Position numbers and translations under genes: made by a program. Positions 44,387 through 52,431 of a stretch of 64,000 bases of DNA are shown piece by piece (positions within the stretch are counted from its first letter, which is position 1; each line of letters starts with the position of its first letter). The notes under the pieces were generated by a model. That model saw nothing but the letters and a program-made list of their open reading frames with translations, was not told where the DNA came from and searched no databases. The DNA is taken from the NCBI RefSeq assembly GCF_002312815.1, contig NZ_NKQJ01000002.1, positions 51,013 through 115,012 on the forward strand. Reading direction: 5' to 3'. The DNA comes from Agaribacterium haliotis (GTDB lineage Bacteria; Pseudomonadota; Gammaproteobacteria; Pseudomonadales; Cellvibrionaceae).

Positions 44387-46710
44387 AAAAAAAATCTGTT
44401 TTACTCTCGGCGCTGGCGCTGCTGTTGCCTGCAATCACTTATTGCTGGTTAAACAGCTCGCTGCCCGAGAGCTACTACAAACAAGCTTATAGTTCTGTTC
44501 TTTACAACCAGCAAGGCCAGTTGCTCGCAGCTACTATCGCTGCGGATGAACAGTGGCGCCTGCCGCCGGAAAGCAAGCTGCCTGAAAAATATATACAAGC
44601 GCTGCTGCTCTATGAGGACAAACACTTTTATCGGCACTGGGGGCTCGACCCCGGCGCACTTTTGCGTGCGATTAAATTAAATATTCAACAGCGGCGTATC
44701 GTCTCGGGTGCCTCCACTTTGAGCATGCAGCTTGCACGCATGCTCTACGGCAACCAAAAACGCAGCTACCTACAAAAATTCAAAGAGCTGTTACTGACCT
44801 TTAAGCTCGAATATCAACTTAGCAAAGACGAGCTACTTATACACTACGCCAGCCTCGCCCCGTTTGGCGGCAATACCGTCGGCATTGGCGCGGCAAACTG
44901 GCGCTATTTTTCGTTGCCACTGACCGAGCTCAGTTGGTCTCAAGCGGCGTTGCTTGCCGTTCTACCCAATAACCCTGCGGCCATTCACCCAGGCCGCCGG
45001 CGCCAGGCCTTAAAAAATAAACGCGATAAATTGCTCGAACAATTGCACCGGCATGGGCATATCGATCAGCTCGAACTCAAGCTTGCCAAACTTGAAGCTC
45101 TGCCAGAAAAACCGCAGCCGATGCCACGCTCTGCGGCTTTATTATTGCAAAGCCTGAAACAGACCCAGCCCAAGCAACAGCGCTTTATCAGTTACATCGA
45201 CAGCAACTTGCAGCAGCAGCTACATAAATTGACGGCCAGCTACAACCGGCAGATGCAAGCCGACAATATTAACAATATGGCAGTGCTGGTCATCGACGAC
45301 CGGCAACAAGAAGTGATTGCTTATATTGGCAACGCCACCTTGGGCACGCAGCAGCGACACGCAGCTAAGCTCGATTTAATTCAGCGACCGCGTTCATCCG
45401 GCAGTGTATTTAAGCCATTTTTATTTGCCCAGATGTTAGAGCAAGGCCTGCTGTTGCCGGAAACCCTGGTTGAAGATATCCCAAGTTATTACGACGGCTA
45501 CAACCCCAAAAACTACGATCGCAGTTACCGCGGGCTGGTCCCTGCCAAACACGCCTTGAGCCAAAGTTTAAATGTGCCCGCCGTGCGCATGTTAAAAAAT
45601 TACGGGGTCAGCCAATTCAAACAAGACCTGCAGCAACTCGGTTTTAGCCATCTCTGGCGCCCGGCCCAAGACTACGGCCTGGCATTAATTCTCGGCGGCG
45701 CTGAAACCAGTTTATGGGACGTCGCAAACGCCTATTCACGCATGAATCTGAGTGCTCAGGGCAGGCGTTTAAGTTTTAATAAGGCGCGCTTAAGCAGTTC
45801 AGATACGCCGAAAAAAAATGAATTTTTACTGAGCCAGGGCAGCGCCTGGCTCACCCAGCAGGCGCTGCTGGAAGTTAACCGGCCCGGCGTAGCTGGTTCC
45901 TGGCAAGAGTTTCGCTCAAGCCAGGATATAGCCTGGAAAACCGGCACCAGCTACGGCTGGCACGACGCCTGGGCCATCGGCTCCAACGGCCGCTACACTG
46001 TCGCTGTTTGGGCCGGCAACGCCAACGGCGAAGAAGCTCGCGCCTTAAGCGGCAGCCGCAGTGCCGCGCCGCTGATGTTTGATATCTTTAGTTATCTGCC
46101 AGTCGTTGAGCTCGCCGCCGAACCGCTGCACGCACTAAAAAGCTACCGTGTCTGTCGCAACGACGGCCACCTGCCGCAAAATAACTGTGAGACCTACAAA
46201 CAATATGCGCCCGAAGGCGCCCAACAATTTCGTTTAAGCAGTCGCTACCACGAGCTTATTTATATCGACAAACAAAGCGGTTTTCGTGTGCACGGCCTGT
46301 GCGAAAAAAGCTACAACATGAAAAGCCAAAGCTATTTTTCACTGCCACCGGTTACCGCTTATTATTATCGCGCTGCCGGCGGCCACTTGCCCGCTCTACC
46401 ACCGTGGCGCAAAGACTGCCTGAAGAGTTTGGCACAGAGCGGCAACCAAGCCGCATTTGACATTGAATACCCCAGTGAAGGCGCCCGTCTGAAAATCCCG
46501 GTTGAGCTTAACGGCCAACTCGGCCGCGTTATTTTGCGCGCGCGCCACCTCGAAGCTTCGGCCACACTCTATTGGCAAATCGACAAGCAAAGCCTGCCCA
46601 AGACAAAACACTTTCACGAACACGCGGTAGCGCTAAACCCCGGCTGGCATCAGTTAACTGTTATTGATGAACACGGGCGCAGCCAAAGCCGTTGGTTTAA
46701 AGTTAATTAG
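44383..46710 (+). CDS. pbpC: Penicillin-binding protein 1C
   Basis: 775 aa. The start is TTG, overlapping the TGA stop of the macroglobulin gene. A signal anchor (KKKSVLLSALALLLPAITYCW) leads to the glycosyltransferase domain with EDKHFYRHWGLDPGALLRA, GASTLSMQLARML and YASLAPFGGNTVGIGAA. The transpeptidase domain has the S-x-x-K type motif in RSSGSVFKPFLFAQ, SLNVPAVRML (SxN) and KTGTSYGWHDAWAIG. The C-terminal ~90 residues are a BiPBP_C immunoglobulin-like domain. PBP1C polymerises peptidoglycan and, with the thioester macroglobulin, is thought to respond to envelope attack. Its TAG stop codon consists of the TA target plus the first G of a collapsed MITE. Confidence 0.95.
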   Translation: MKKKSVLLSALALLLPAITYCWLNSSLPESYYKQAYSSVLYNQQGQLLAATIAADEQWRLPPESKLPEKYIQALLLYEDKHFYRHWGLDPGALLRAIKLNIQQRRIVSGASTLSMQLARMLYGNQKRSYLQKFKELLLTFKLEYQLSKDELLIHYASLAPFGGNTVGIGAANWRYFSLPLTELSWSQAALLAVLPNNPAAIHPGRRRQALKNKRDKLLEQLHRHGHIDQLELKLAKLEALPEKPQPMPRSAALLLQSLKQTQPKQQRFISYIDSNLQQQLHKLTASYNRQMQADNINNMAVLVIDDRQQEVIAYIGNATLGTQQRHAAKLDLIQRPRSSGSVFKPFLFAQMLEQGLLLPETLVEDIPSYYDGYNPKNYDRSYRGLVPAKHALSQSLNVPAVRMLKNYGVSQFKQDLQQLGFSHLWRPAQDYGLALILGGAETSLWDVANAYSRMNLSAQGRRLSFNKARLSSSDTPKKNEFLLSQGSAWLTQQALLEVNRPGVAGSWQEFRSSQDIAWKTGTSYGWHDAWAIGSNGRYTVAVWAGNANGEEARALSGSRSAAPLMFDIFSYLPVVELAAEPLHALKSYRVCRNDGHLPQNNCETYKQYAPEGAQQFRLSSRYHELIYIDKQSGFRVHGLCEKSYNMKSQSYFSLPPVTAYYYRAAGGHLPALPPWRKDCLKSLAQSGNQAAFDIEYPSEGARLKIPVELNGQLGRVILRARHLEASATLYWQIDKQSLPKTKHFHEHAVALNPGWHQLTVIDEHGRSQSRWFKVN

Positions 46711-46729
46711 GGCCTGTTAACAGGCCCTA
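46708..46729. mobile_element. Collapsed MITE copy 3: joined ends only
   Basis: The perfect palindrome AGGGCCTGTTAACAGGCCCT (46709-46728), flanked by T and A, equals the outer ten-odd bases of both MITE ends joined with everything between removed. TA flanks GGGCC/GGCCC as in the full copies. It begins inside the stop codon of pbpC. It could also be an independent short terminator-like palindrome, but identity with the MITE tips and the TA flanks favour a remnant. Confidence 0.65.
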
Positions 46730-46745
46730 GTCTGAACAGGCCTGC

Positions 46746-47903
46746 CTAAGCGGGCTCGGCGCTGAGTACTTTAGCGTCGATATTTAATAAATCTGGTGTT
46801 GCAAGGTTTAAACCTTCGATCACAGAAGCTTCGTAAACCGCTTCGTTTACCCGGTACATCGTGGCCAATAAATGCCGGCGAATTGTACCGGTGACCTTGG
46901 TATTGGGCACACGCTCAAGATAAACCCACAGAGTAAACTCCAGGGCGTAATCTCCGGCTGAGGTTAGATGCCAATCAAACTCGCGCTTTTCATTAATTTT
47001 AATATCAGGGTTTTGACAGACCGCATCGTAGGCATGCTTAAACATGCGATCAACTTTATTAATAAAAGAGCGGTGTTGCTGCGCGCGCTGATCGGCATCG
47101 TCGGCGGTGATTGGCGGATAGCCGATATTGTAGCTCAACGCTTTGCGCACCCCCTCGGTACTTGCTACCCGACTCAGATTATCAATTTTTTTATCAGTAA
47201 AACGGCTGTTGCGTACCAGAGTTCGGTGATTGTTGCGCACGTCGAGCAAGATGACATAAATCAAGCTGACCCGACCAATGATGTACTCGTCGGGATAACC
47301 GTCGACCACCACAACATCGCCGTCTTCAAGCATCTGTGTATTTAGAATAATCAAACCGCCAATAATGTCCGGCGCCCAGATCGAACTGGTAAAGGCCAAA
47401 AACGCAACAAAAATTCCAAAAATGCCCGTCGCTTCAAGCATGCTGTCGGCCTGCCAGACTTTGATTAATACATAAACGGCGGTAAGAACAGTGACCGCCA
47501 ATAGCAGTAAATCAATTAGCCTCGAGCTATAGGTATCGAGGTAAATAGTTTTGCCATCTAACTCTTTTTGTTTGCCAAAGCGTTTGACCGATAAATAACA
47601 GACCAGGCTGTAGACAAATAAAGCGGTATAGACAACCACTAAACTCATGCCAACACGAATAAAGTAGTGCTGGTAGTGGCCACTAATTTTCAGAAGTAAT
47701 AAATCAACCAGGTGTAAAGCAAAAACCAGCACATTGAGCGAGCGTAAAACACGCACACGCGCACCGAGTTCGGCACCATTTTCCAGTACCTTTAAAATAA
47801 ACGGGGCAAAAATAAACAGGAAGATATTTACAAAAAATATCGCGCCGTGAATCAACCAGTCAGCGGTTGTCAATTGAGGTAATAACAAGCTTAAATTTTG
47901 CAT
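46746..47903 (-). CDS. MscS-family mechanosensitive channel protein
   Basis: About 385 aa. Four to five N-terminal membrane helices precede the MscS core: the pore helix region (IFGIFVAFLAFTSSIWAPDIIGGLIILNTQMLEDGDVVVVDGYPDEYIIGRVSLIYVILLDVRNNHRTLVRNSRF) is the TM3/beta-domain signature, with the pore-helix glycines partly replaced. The C-terminal alpha/beta domain ends DLLNIDAKVLS. Such channels open under membrane tension to release solutes in hypo-osmotic shock. The start at 47903 has GGAG six bases upstream; an ATG at 47921 lacks it. It is convergent with pbpC across the MITE remnant. Confidence 0.88.
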   Translation of the reverse strand: MQNLSLLLPQLTTADWLIHGAIFFVNIFLFIFAPFILKVLENGAELGARVRVLRSLNVLVFALHLVDLLLLKISGHYQHYFIRVGMSLVVVYTALFVYSLVCYLSVKRFGKQKELDGKTIYLDTYSSRLIDLLLLAVTVLTAVYVLIKVWQADSMLEATGIFGIFVAFLAFTSSIWAPDIIGGLIILNTQMLEDGDVVVVDGYPDEYIIGRVSLIYVILLDVRNNHRTLVRNSRFTDKKIDNLSRVASTEGVRKALSYNIGYPPITADDADQRAQQHRSFINKVDRMFKHAYDAVCQNPDIKINEKREFDWHLTSAGDYALEFTLWVYLERVPNTKVTGTIRRHLLATMYRVNEAVYEASVIEGLNLATPDLLNIDAKVLSAEPA

Positions 47904-48115
47904 TGTTTCTCCATTTACCATATTTTTGTTCAGGCCGCTGTGTGACTAGCGCCAAGCTATCACAAGCCCTTGCTTCCAGTGCCCTGCTGCGTACATGTAT
48001 CCCCGCATAGCAGTACCGCACAGGCAGCGCTTCGCGTATGATTCACCGTACTACCGCGGGTTCTCACCGCTTAATACCCACCAATACCTGCGCACCTGCA
48101 CGCAACACCACAGTC

Positions 48116-49462
48116 ATGCTTCATTTTTTTCGCAGCGGCACCAGCATACACCGTCTGCTACATCTTCGCCTATTACTGATCTGCCTGGAACTGAGCGCGG
48201 TTTTTTTTAGTAAACAGTTCCTGCTGAACTACCCACTCGAGTTCGAACTTGCACTGGCGATCATCGCCGCCGAATTGCTTTTTACCGCCGCCAGTGTCGC
48301 CCTGTATCGCCGGCGCCGCTCTCTGAGCGAACACGAACTCGGTATCCAGCTGGCCGCGGAGCTGACTTTTTTAAGTGCCCTGCTCTATGTATCTGGCGGC
48401 GCCACAAACCCCTTTGTTTCGCTGTTATTACTGCCGGTTGCGCTCGCTGCCGCGCTGCTAAAAGCGCGCTGGTTAAGTGCGCTGAGCCTCGGTGCAATTG
48501 CCGCTTATACACTATTACTGCTCGGCCTGCCGGTGCACGAAACTCAACAAACAACCCAACAAACAACCCAACAAACAACCCAACAAACAACTCAGCACGC
48601 AATAGGCCAGCACGACACCGTCCAACACATGCATCACGGCAATCACGATTCCATGCGCAGCCACTATATTGGCATGTGGTTAAACTTTTTATTTTCATGT
48701 GCGGTCATTACCCTGGTTGTCGCAAGGTTGATGCACGAGATTAACAAGCGCCAACAAACCATCGCCAGCTTCCGCGAAGAGCAGCTTAAACAAGAGCAGC
48801 TGCTTGCACTCGGCCTGGCCTCCGCTCAGGTTACCCATCAATTGGCAACACCAATAGCCAGCGTAAGCCTGTTGTGTGAAGAGTTAGTCGAAGAGCAACC
48901 GGACAACCCACTTGCGCACGAACTACAGCAGCAGCTCGAGCGCGCCAAAAACAATCTGGAGCACTACCGCCAGCTGAGCCTGGCTTTAAGTCAGGGGCAA
49001 AAGCGCCCGATAACGTTAAATACGCTTGCCACCGAACTGGTTGAGCAAAGCGCGCTTAATTTCCCCGAGCTTAAACTGCACATAGATATCACGGCCGATA
49101 AACATAGCGAACTTGAGGTCGACCCAAGTTTTTTACCGGCGCTGTTAAACCTGATTCAAAACGCCGGGCGGGCCAGCAAAGAAAATAACAGCGAGCTTGT
49201 TCAAGTAGAATTAAGCCAAGCGCAGCACCAATGCTTAATTCGCATACGCGATTTTGGCCAGGGTTTCAGCCCCGAGCGCCTAAGTGAACTCGGCGACAGC
49301 CCGGTTACGAGCAGCCACGGCCTGGGCATGGCGGTCTATTTGAGCCACGCCAGCTTAAACCGCCTCGGCGCAAAGCTAAGTTTAAGCAATCACCAAGATG
49401 GCGGTGCCATTGCAGAAATCACTATTAACAGTTACCCAGCCTCGCGTGAGTCCAGTGAATAA
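48116..49462 (+). CDS. RegB/PrrB-like redox sensor histidine kinase
   Basis: About 448 aa. The start is uncertain; an upstream ATG at 48038 would add 26 residues that look non-coding, and neither has a good ribosome-binding site. About six membrane segments are present, with the heptapeptide GGATNPF (GGxxNPF) between helices, the conserved quinone-sensing motif of RegB/PrrB. The loop before the last helix carries a TQQ-type 12-bp tandem repeat and a His-rich stretch (QHMHHGNHDSMRSH). The H box is ASAQVTHQLATPIASVSLL, followed by HATPase N and G boxes (LLNLIQNAGRAS, GFSPERLSELGDSPVTSSHGLGMAVYLS). The response-regulator gene overlaps its end by 8 bp. RegBA systems control respiration and redox genes. 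Confidence 0.88.
   Translation: MLHFFRSGTSIHRLLHLRLLLICLELSAVFFSKQFLLNYPLEFELALAIIAAELLFTAASVALYRRRRSLSEHELGIQLAAELTFLSALLYVSGGATNPFVSLLLLPVALAAALLKARWLSALSLGAIAAYTLLLLGLPVHETQQTTQQTTQQTTQQTTQHAIGQHDTVQHMHHGNHDSMRSHYIGMWLNFLFSCAVITLVVARLMHEINKRQQTIASFREEQLKQEQLLALGLASAQVTHQLATPIASVSLLCEELVEEQPDNPLAHELQQQLERAKNNLEHYRQLSLALSQGQKRPITLNTLATELVEQSALNFPELKLHIDITADKHSELEVDPSFLPALLNLIQNAGRASKENNSELVQVELSQAQHQCLIRIRDFGQGFSPERLSELGDSPVTSSHGLGMAVYLSHASLNRLGAKLSLSNHQDGGAIAEITINSYPASRESSE
48541..48594 (+). repeat. 12-bp tandem repeat inside the RegB-like kinase gene
   Basis: About four and a half copies of CAACAAACAACC, encoding TQQT repeats in an extracytoplasmic loop. The unit is a multiple of three, so copy-number change would lengthen or shorten the loop without a frameshift. 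Confidence 0.85.
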
Positions 49463-50012
49463 ATCGCTATTAATTATTGAAGACGACGAGGTTTTTGCCC
49501 GTACCTTAAGCCGCAGGCTGAGCAAAAAAGGTTTTAACTGTTTGCACGCAAATGATAGCAGTGCCGCATTATTGCTAGCCAGGCAGAGCCAGGCCGCTTT
49601 TGTTGTGCTCGATATGAAACTTCATGAAAAAAGCGGCCTGCAATTATTGCAGCCGCTGCGCAATATTTTACCGGGCAGTCGTATTGTCTTGCTCACCGGT
49701 TTTGCCAGTATCGCCACCGCCGTCGATGCGATAAAACGCGGCGCCGACGACTATCTAAGCAAACCCATCGACACTGACTCGCTGGTGTTAAGCTTGCTCG
49801 GCGAAAAAAAAGCCGGCGACGACGAGCACAGCCAGGCCATGCTCAGTGCCAATCAGGCCGAGTGGGAACATATTCAGCAGGCCTTAAAACTTAACGACGG
49901 CAATATCAGTGCTACTGCCAGGCAGCTGGGTATGCACCGGCGCACCTTGCAGCGCAAACTGCAAAAGCGCTCACCACACAGGGGGGAGCCCGGGCCTTTA
50001 AAAACGAATTAA
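49455..50012 (+). CDS. RegA/PrrA/ActR-like response regulator
   Basis: 185 aa from the GTG at 49455, which lies inside the last codons of the kinase gene; translational coupling is likely. The receiver starts VNKSLLIIEDDEVFARTLSRRL with Asp53 as phosphoacceptor (FVVLDMKLHEKSGLQLL) and Lys in DYLSKPID. The C-terminal Fis-type HTH (LNDGNISATARQLGMHRRTLQRKLQKRSP) is the RegA/ActR form. Unlike NtrC proteins it has no AAA+ domain. With the kinase upstream it should form a redox-responsive pair. A longer frame from 49398 would overlap the kinase by 65 bp and is not needed. Confidence 0.93.
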   Translation: MNKSLLIIEDDEVFARTLSRRLSKKGFNCLHANDSSAALLLARQSQAAFVVLDMKLHEKSGLQLLQPLRNILPGSRIVLLTGFASIATAVDAIKRGADDYLSKPIDTDSLVLSLLGEKKAGDDEHSQAMLSANQAEWEHIQQALKLNDGNISATARQLGMHRRTLQRKLQKRSPHRGEPGPLKTN

Positions 50013-50120
50013 ATAAGCCCTAAAGTAAGAACAGGGTACTAACTTAAAACGCCGAACTTCAAAGCTCGGAGTTTAATGCAGCGACACAAAATCTTGGGTT
50101 CCCCCCCTGCAAGCGAGCCT

Positions 50121-52169
50121 TTAAAAATGCCAATCAAGCTCTAACCAAGCGTTGCGCCCCTGTTCGGGCAAACGCTGGCCGACAGCAATATCGGACTGAG
50201 CCACTCTATTTACTCCACCCAAGTGCTTGGCGTAGTTTTTATCGAAAACATTGTCGAGCCCCAGGCGCAGGGCAAGAGCCGCATTTAGCTGCACATCCAG
50301 CGACATATCAAACACGGCGTAACCGGCGGTTTTGGGCTCGTCATTAATGGATGAAACATCGTTCTGCGCGGCAACGGCACGCGCACCCACAGATGCCCGC
50401 CAGCTGGCTCGCTGATAATTAATATTGGCCGTGGCCGACGGCGGCGCTATACGATAGAGATAATCGTCAACGTCATCGCGCTCACCTTTCACATAGGCGG
50501 CGATGCCGTCTAAGCTCCAGCGCTGCGTTATCTGATACACATAACTTAAATCAGCGCCGTACAGGCTTGCATCAACATTGGCAAACTGCAGCGCAGGGCC
50601 GCCGGTCATCATTTGCGCAACCATATTGACCGTCATATCGCTTGCCGCCACGCCTTGAATATAGTTATCTATTTTCTGGTAAAAGATGTGCGGGCTGATA
50701 CTGAAGCGCTCAGTTTGGTAACTCAAGCCCAGGTCAAACTGTGCAGCCTTTTCGTGTTTTAGCTTCAAGTCGCCGACATAGACTTTGCCATCGGCCAAAC
50801 CTCCGGTAGCCTGCATTGGAATCCACAAATAGCGCTGCTGATACGACGGCGCCCGAGTTTTTAATGCCAGGCCCAGATAAAGCGCCAGATTCTGCTTTAG
50901 CTGATGCTGGGTCGAGACCAGCGCATCGTAGCTCACATCGTTTTTTGATCGCTCGGCATTGTTAAAACGATCAACCAGTAAAGTGATGGCATCGTTTTGC
51001 CCGTACATATGGTGGCTGACGTTACCGGCATCGGCGCTGCTTTGCTTTGCCCGGATACCCATGTGCAAGGTGCTCGCCTGAGTCATTGCGCGCTCGTATT
51101 CCACAAACGCGCCGATGCGCTGATCTTCAACGTCGTTAAAGTTAACGACTTTAAACATGTTATTTTCTGGGCTGGTCACGGTCGCACTGTGCTCGGCTTG
51201 AATGGCGTCGACACCAAAGTTCCAGTGTTCACTTTGCAACTGAAGCTGAAAACCTGCGCTATCGGACTCAGCAAAGGTCGAGCGACTCATCATTGGCATC
51301 GCCGGGCGCTGCTGATAGTTGTCCATCGTGTGTTCGGCACTCATGCCCGAAAGCTGCCAGCTTAACTCCCAGTTGGTAAGCGCCTGCTTACCGTCAAAGC
51401 CCAACCTTGAAGCCTCGATATAATCAATGTCCATCGGTAACGCCGGCGTACCCGAATCATTGGTGTCGACATAGTTATAAGCAAGGCCCAATTCGCTGGC
51501 GCCGCTTTCGCGGCGCAAATCCAAGCCCGCTTGCTTTTTATCGTACGCGCTGGGGCTAATTTCCTGGTCGGCGCCGCTGCTGTAGTCGTCCCCCTGCTCG
51601 GCACTGGCATAAATCTGTGCCGCATAATTTGTCGACGCCAGGTTGTAAAGTGCACCAATATTCGACGCTTGGTTATTGCTGCGCCCGCCAACACTGAGCA
51701 AACCTGTATTTTCCCCAGGCTCTGCCCGGCGAGAGCTGACTTTAACACTGCCGCCGAGGCTGTCGATGGCCGAGGACACCGGGGCAATGCCGCGGTACAG
51801 GCTCAGTTTTTGAGCAAGCAGTGGTGTTGCGTAGCTGAGCGGCGCGTCCATGGCATTGGGCCCGGCGCTGACCATCTGTTGGCCATCGATGGATACCGCA
51901 ACACGATCACCGTAGTGACCGCGCACTTGCGCAATGCCCGTGACCGGGCCGTTGCGGTTAACGGCTGCACCCGGTGCCTGTTCAAGCCACTGGGCCAAAT
52001 CGGGCTGGCTAAGCTTGCCCTCATTGACAGCGGCCTGGCCGGGATCAAGCTGGGGCGCCAGCACCTCGACGGTTTCCAGGCGCTTGATTTGAGCGTGAGT
52101 GCTGAGACTGAGAGTGCTGCCTGCGATAAGAGCAGCAGTTAGAGTGATGGCAAAGCCAGGCGTTTGCAT
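50121..52169 (-). CDS. TonB-dependent outer-membrane receptor
   Basis: 682 aa. Signal peptide MQTPGFAITLTAALIAGSTLSLSTHA, a plug domain with the TonB-box-like ETVEVLAP, QVRGHYGDRVAVSIDGQQM, and a 22-strand-type barrel ending in WLELDWHF with terminal Phe. Start 52169 has GGAAAC upstream; an earlier frame start at 52220 adds 17 non-signal residues. Several Met-rich stretches lie in predicted loops (QQRPAMPMMSRS, MTVNMVAQMMTGG), reminiscent of copper receptors such as OprC/NosA, but the typical plug motif of that family is not clear, so the substrate is left open. It lies beside the RegBA-like genes and just upstream of the agar region on the opposite strand. Confidence 0.88.
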   Translation of the reverse strand: MQTPGFAITLTAALIAGSTLSLSTHAQIKRLETVEVLAPQLDPGQAAVNEGKLSQPDLAQWLEQAPGAAVNRNGPVTGIAQVRGHYGDRVAVSIDGQQMVSAGPNAMDAPLSYATPLLAQKLSLYRGIAPVSSAIDSLGGSVKVSSRRAEPGENTGLLSVGGRSNNQASNIGALYNLASTNYAAQIYASAEQGDDYSSGADQEISPSAYDKKQAGLDLRRESGASELGLAYNYVDTNDSGTPALPMDIDYIEASRLGFDGKQALTNWELSWQLSGMSAEHTMDNYQQRPAMPMMSRSTFAESDSAGFQLQLQSEHWNFGVDAIQAEHSATVTSPENNMFKVVNFNDVEDQRIGAFVEYERAMTQASTLHMGIRAKQSSADAGNVSHHMYGQNDAITLLVDRFNNAERSKNDVSYDALVSTQHQLKQNLALYLGLALKTRAPSYQQRYLWIPMQATGGLADGKVYVGDLKLKHEKAAQFDLGLSYQTERFSISPHIFYQKIDNYIQGVAASDMTVNMVAQMMTGGPALQFANVDASLYGADLSYVYQITQRWSLDGIAAYVKGERDDVDDYLYRIAPPSATANINYQRASWRASVGARAVAAQNDVSSINDEPKTAGYAVFDMSLDVQLNAALALRLGLDNVFDKNYAKHLGGVNRVAQSDIAVGQRLPEQGRNAWLELDWHF

Positions 52170-52383
52170 AGTTTCCGGGTTCCAAATACATAGCGACAAA
52201 TAAACGCCCATTGTCCGCACGAAGGGAAAGCAACGCCAAAAACAATGCTAAAACTGCGACATTATGTCGCAGGCCCTTTAGGCCCGGCGATTGTTTGTCG
52301 TCAGCTATTGCATGCATTAATGAATTTGCTTACATTCAAACATTCGTTTTGCCCCTTTGAAATCAACACGCTAAATAGGCAGA

Positions 52384-52399
52384 ATGTAAACGATTACAT
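52384..52399 (+). promoter_or_regulatory. LacI-type CG-centred operator upstream of the GH86 gene
   Basis: ATGTAAACGATTACAT, a 14/16 symmetric site with a central CG, the form bound by LacI/GalR-family repressors. It ends 32 bp before the GH86 ATG, where a repressor could block the promoter. No LacI regulator with a DNA-binding domain is present in the window. Confidence 0.6.
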
Positions 52400-52431
52400 C
52401 AATAATTTATAAACTAAAAAGAGAACCTACC

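Noticed and set aside
48541..48594. Short direct repeats considered as a CRISPR array
   Set aside because: Units are 12 bp, contiguous, without spacers, and lie in frame inside a kinase gene.
50121..52169. Calling the TonB receptor a copper receptor of the OprC type
   Set aside because: Met-rich loops are suggestive, but the plug-domain motif typical of that family was not found.
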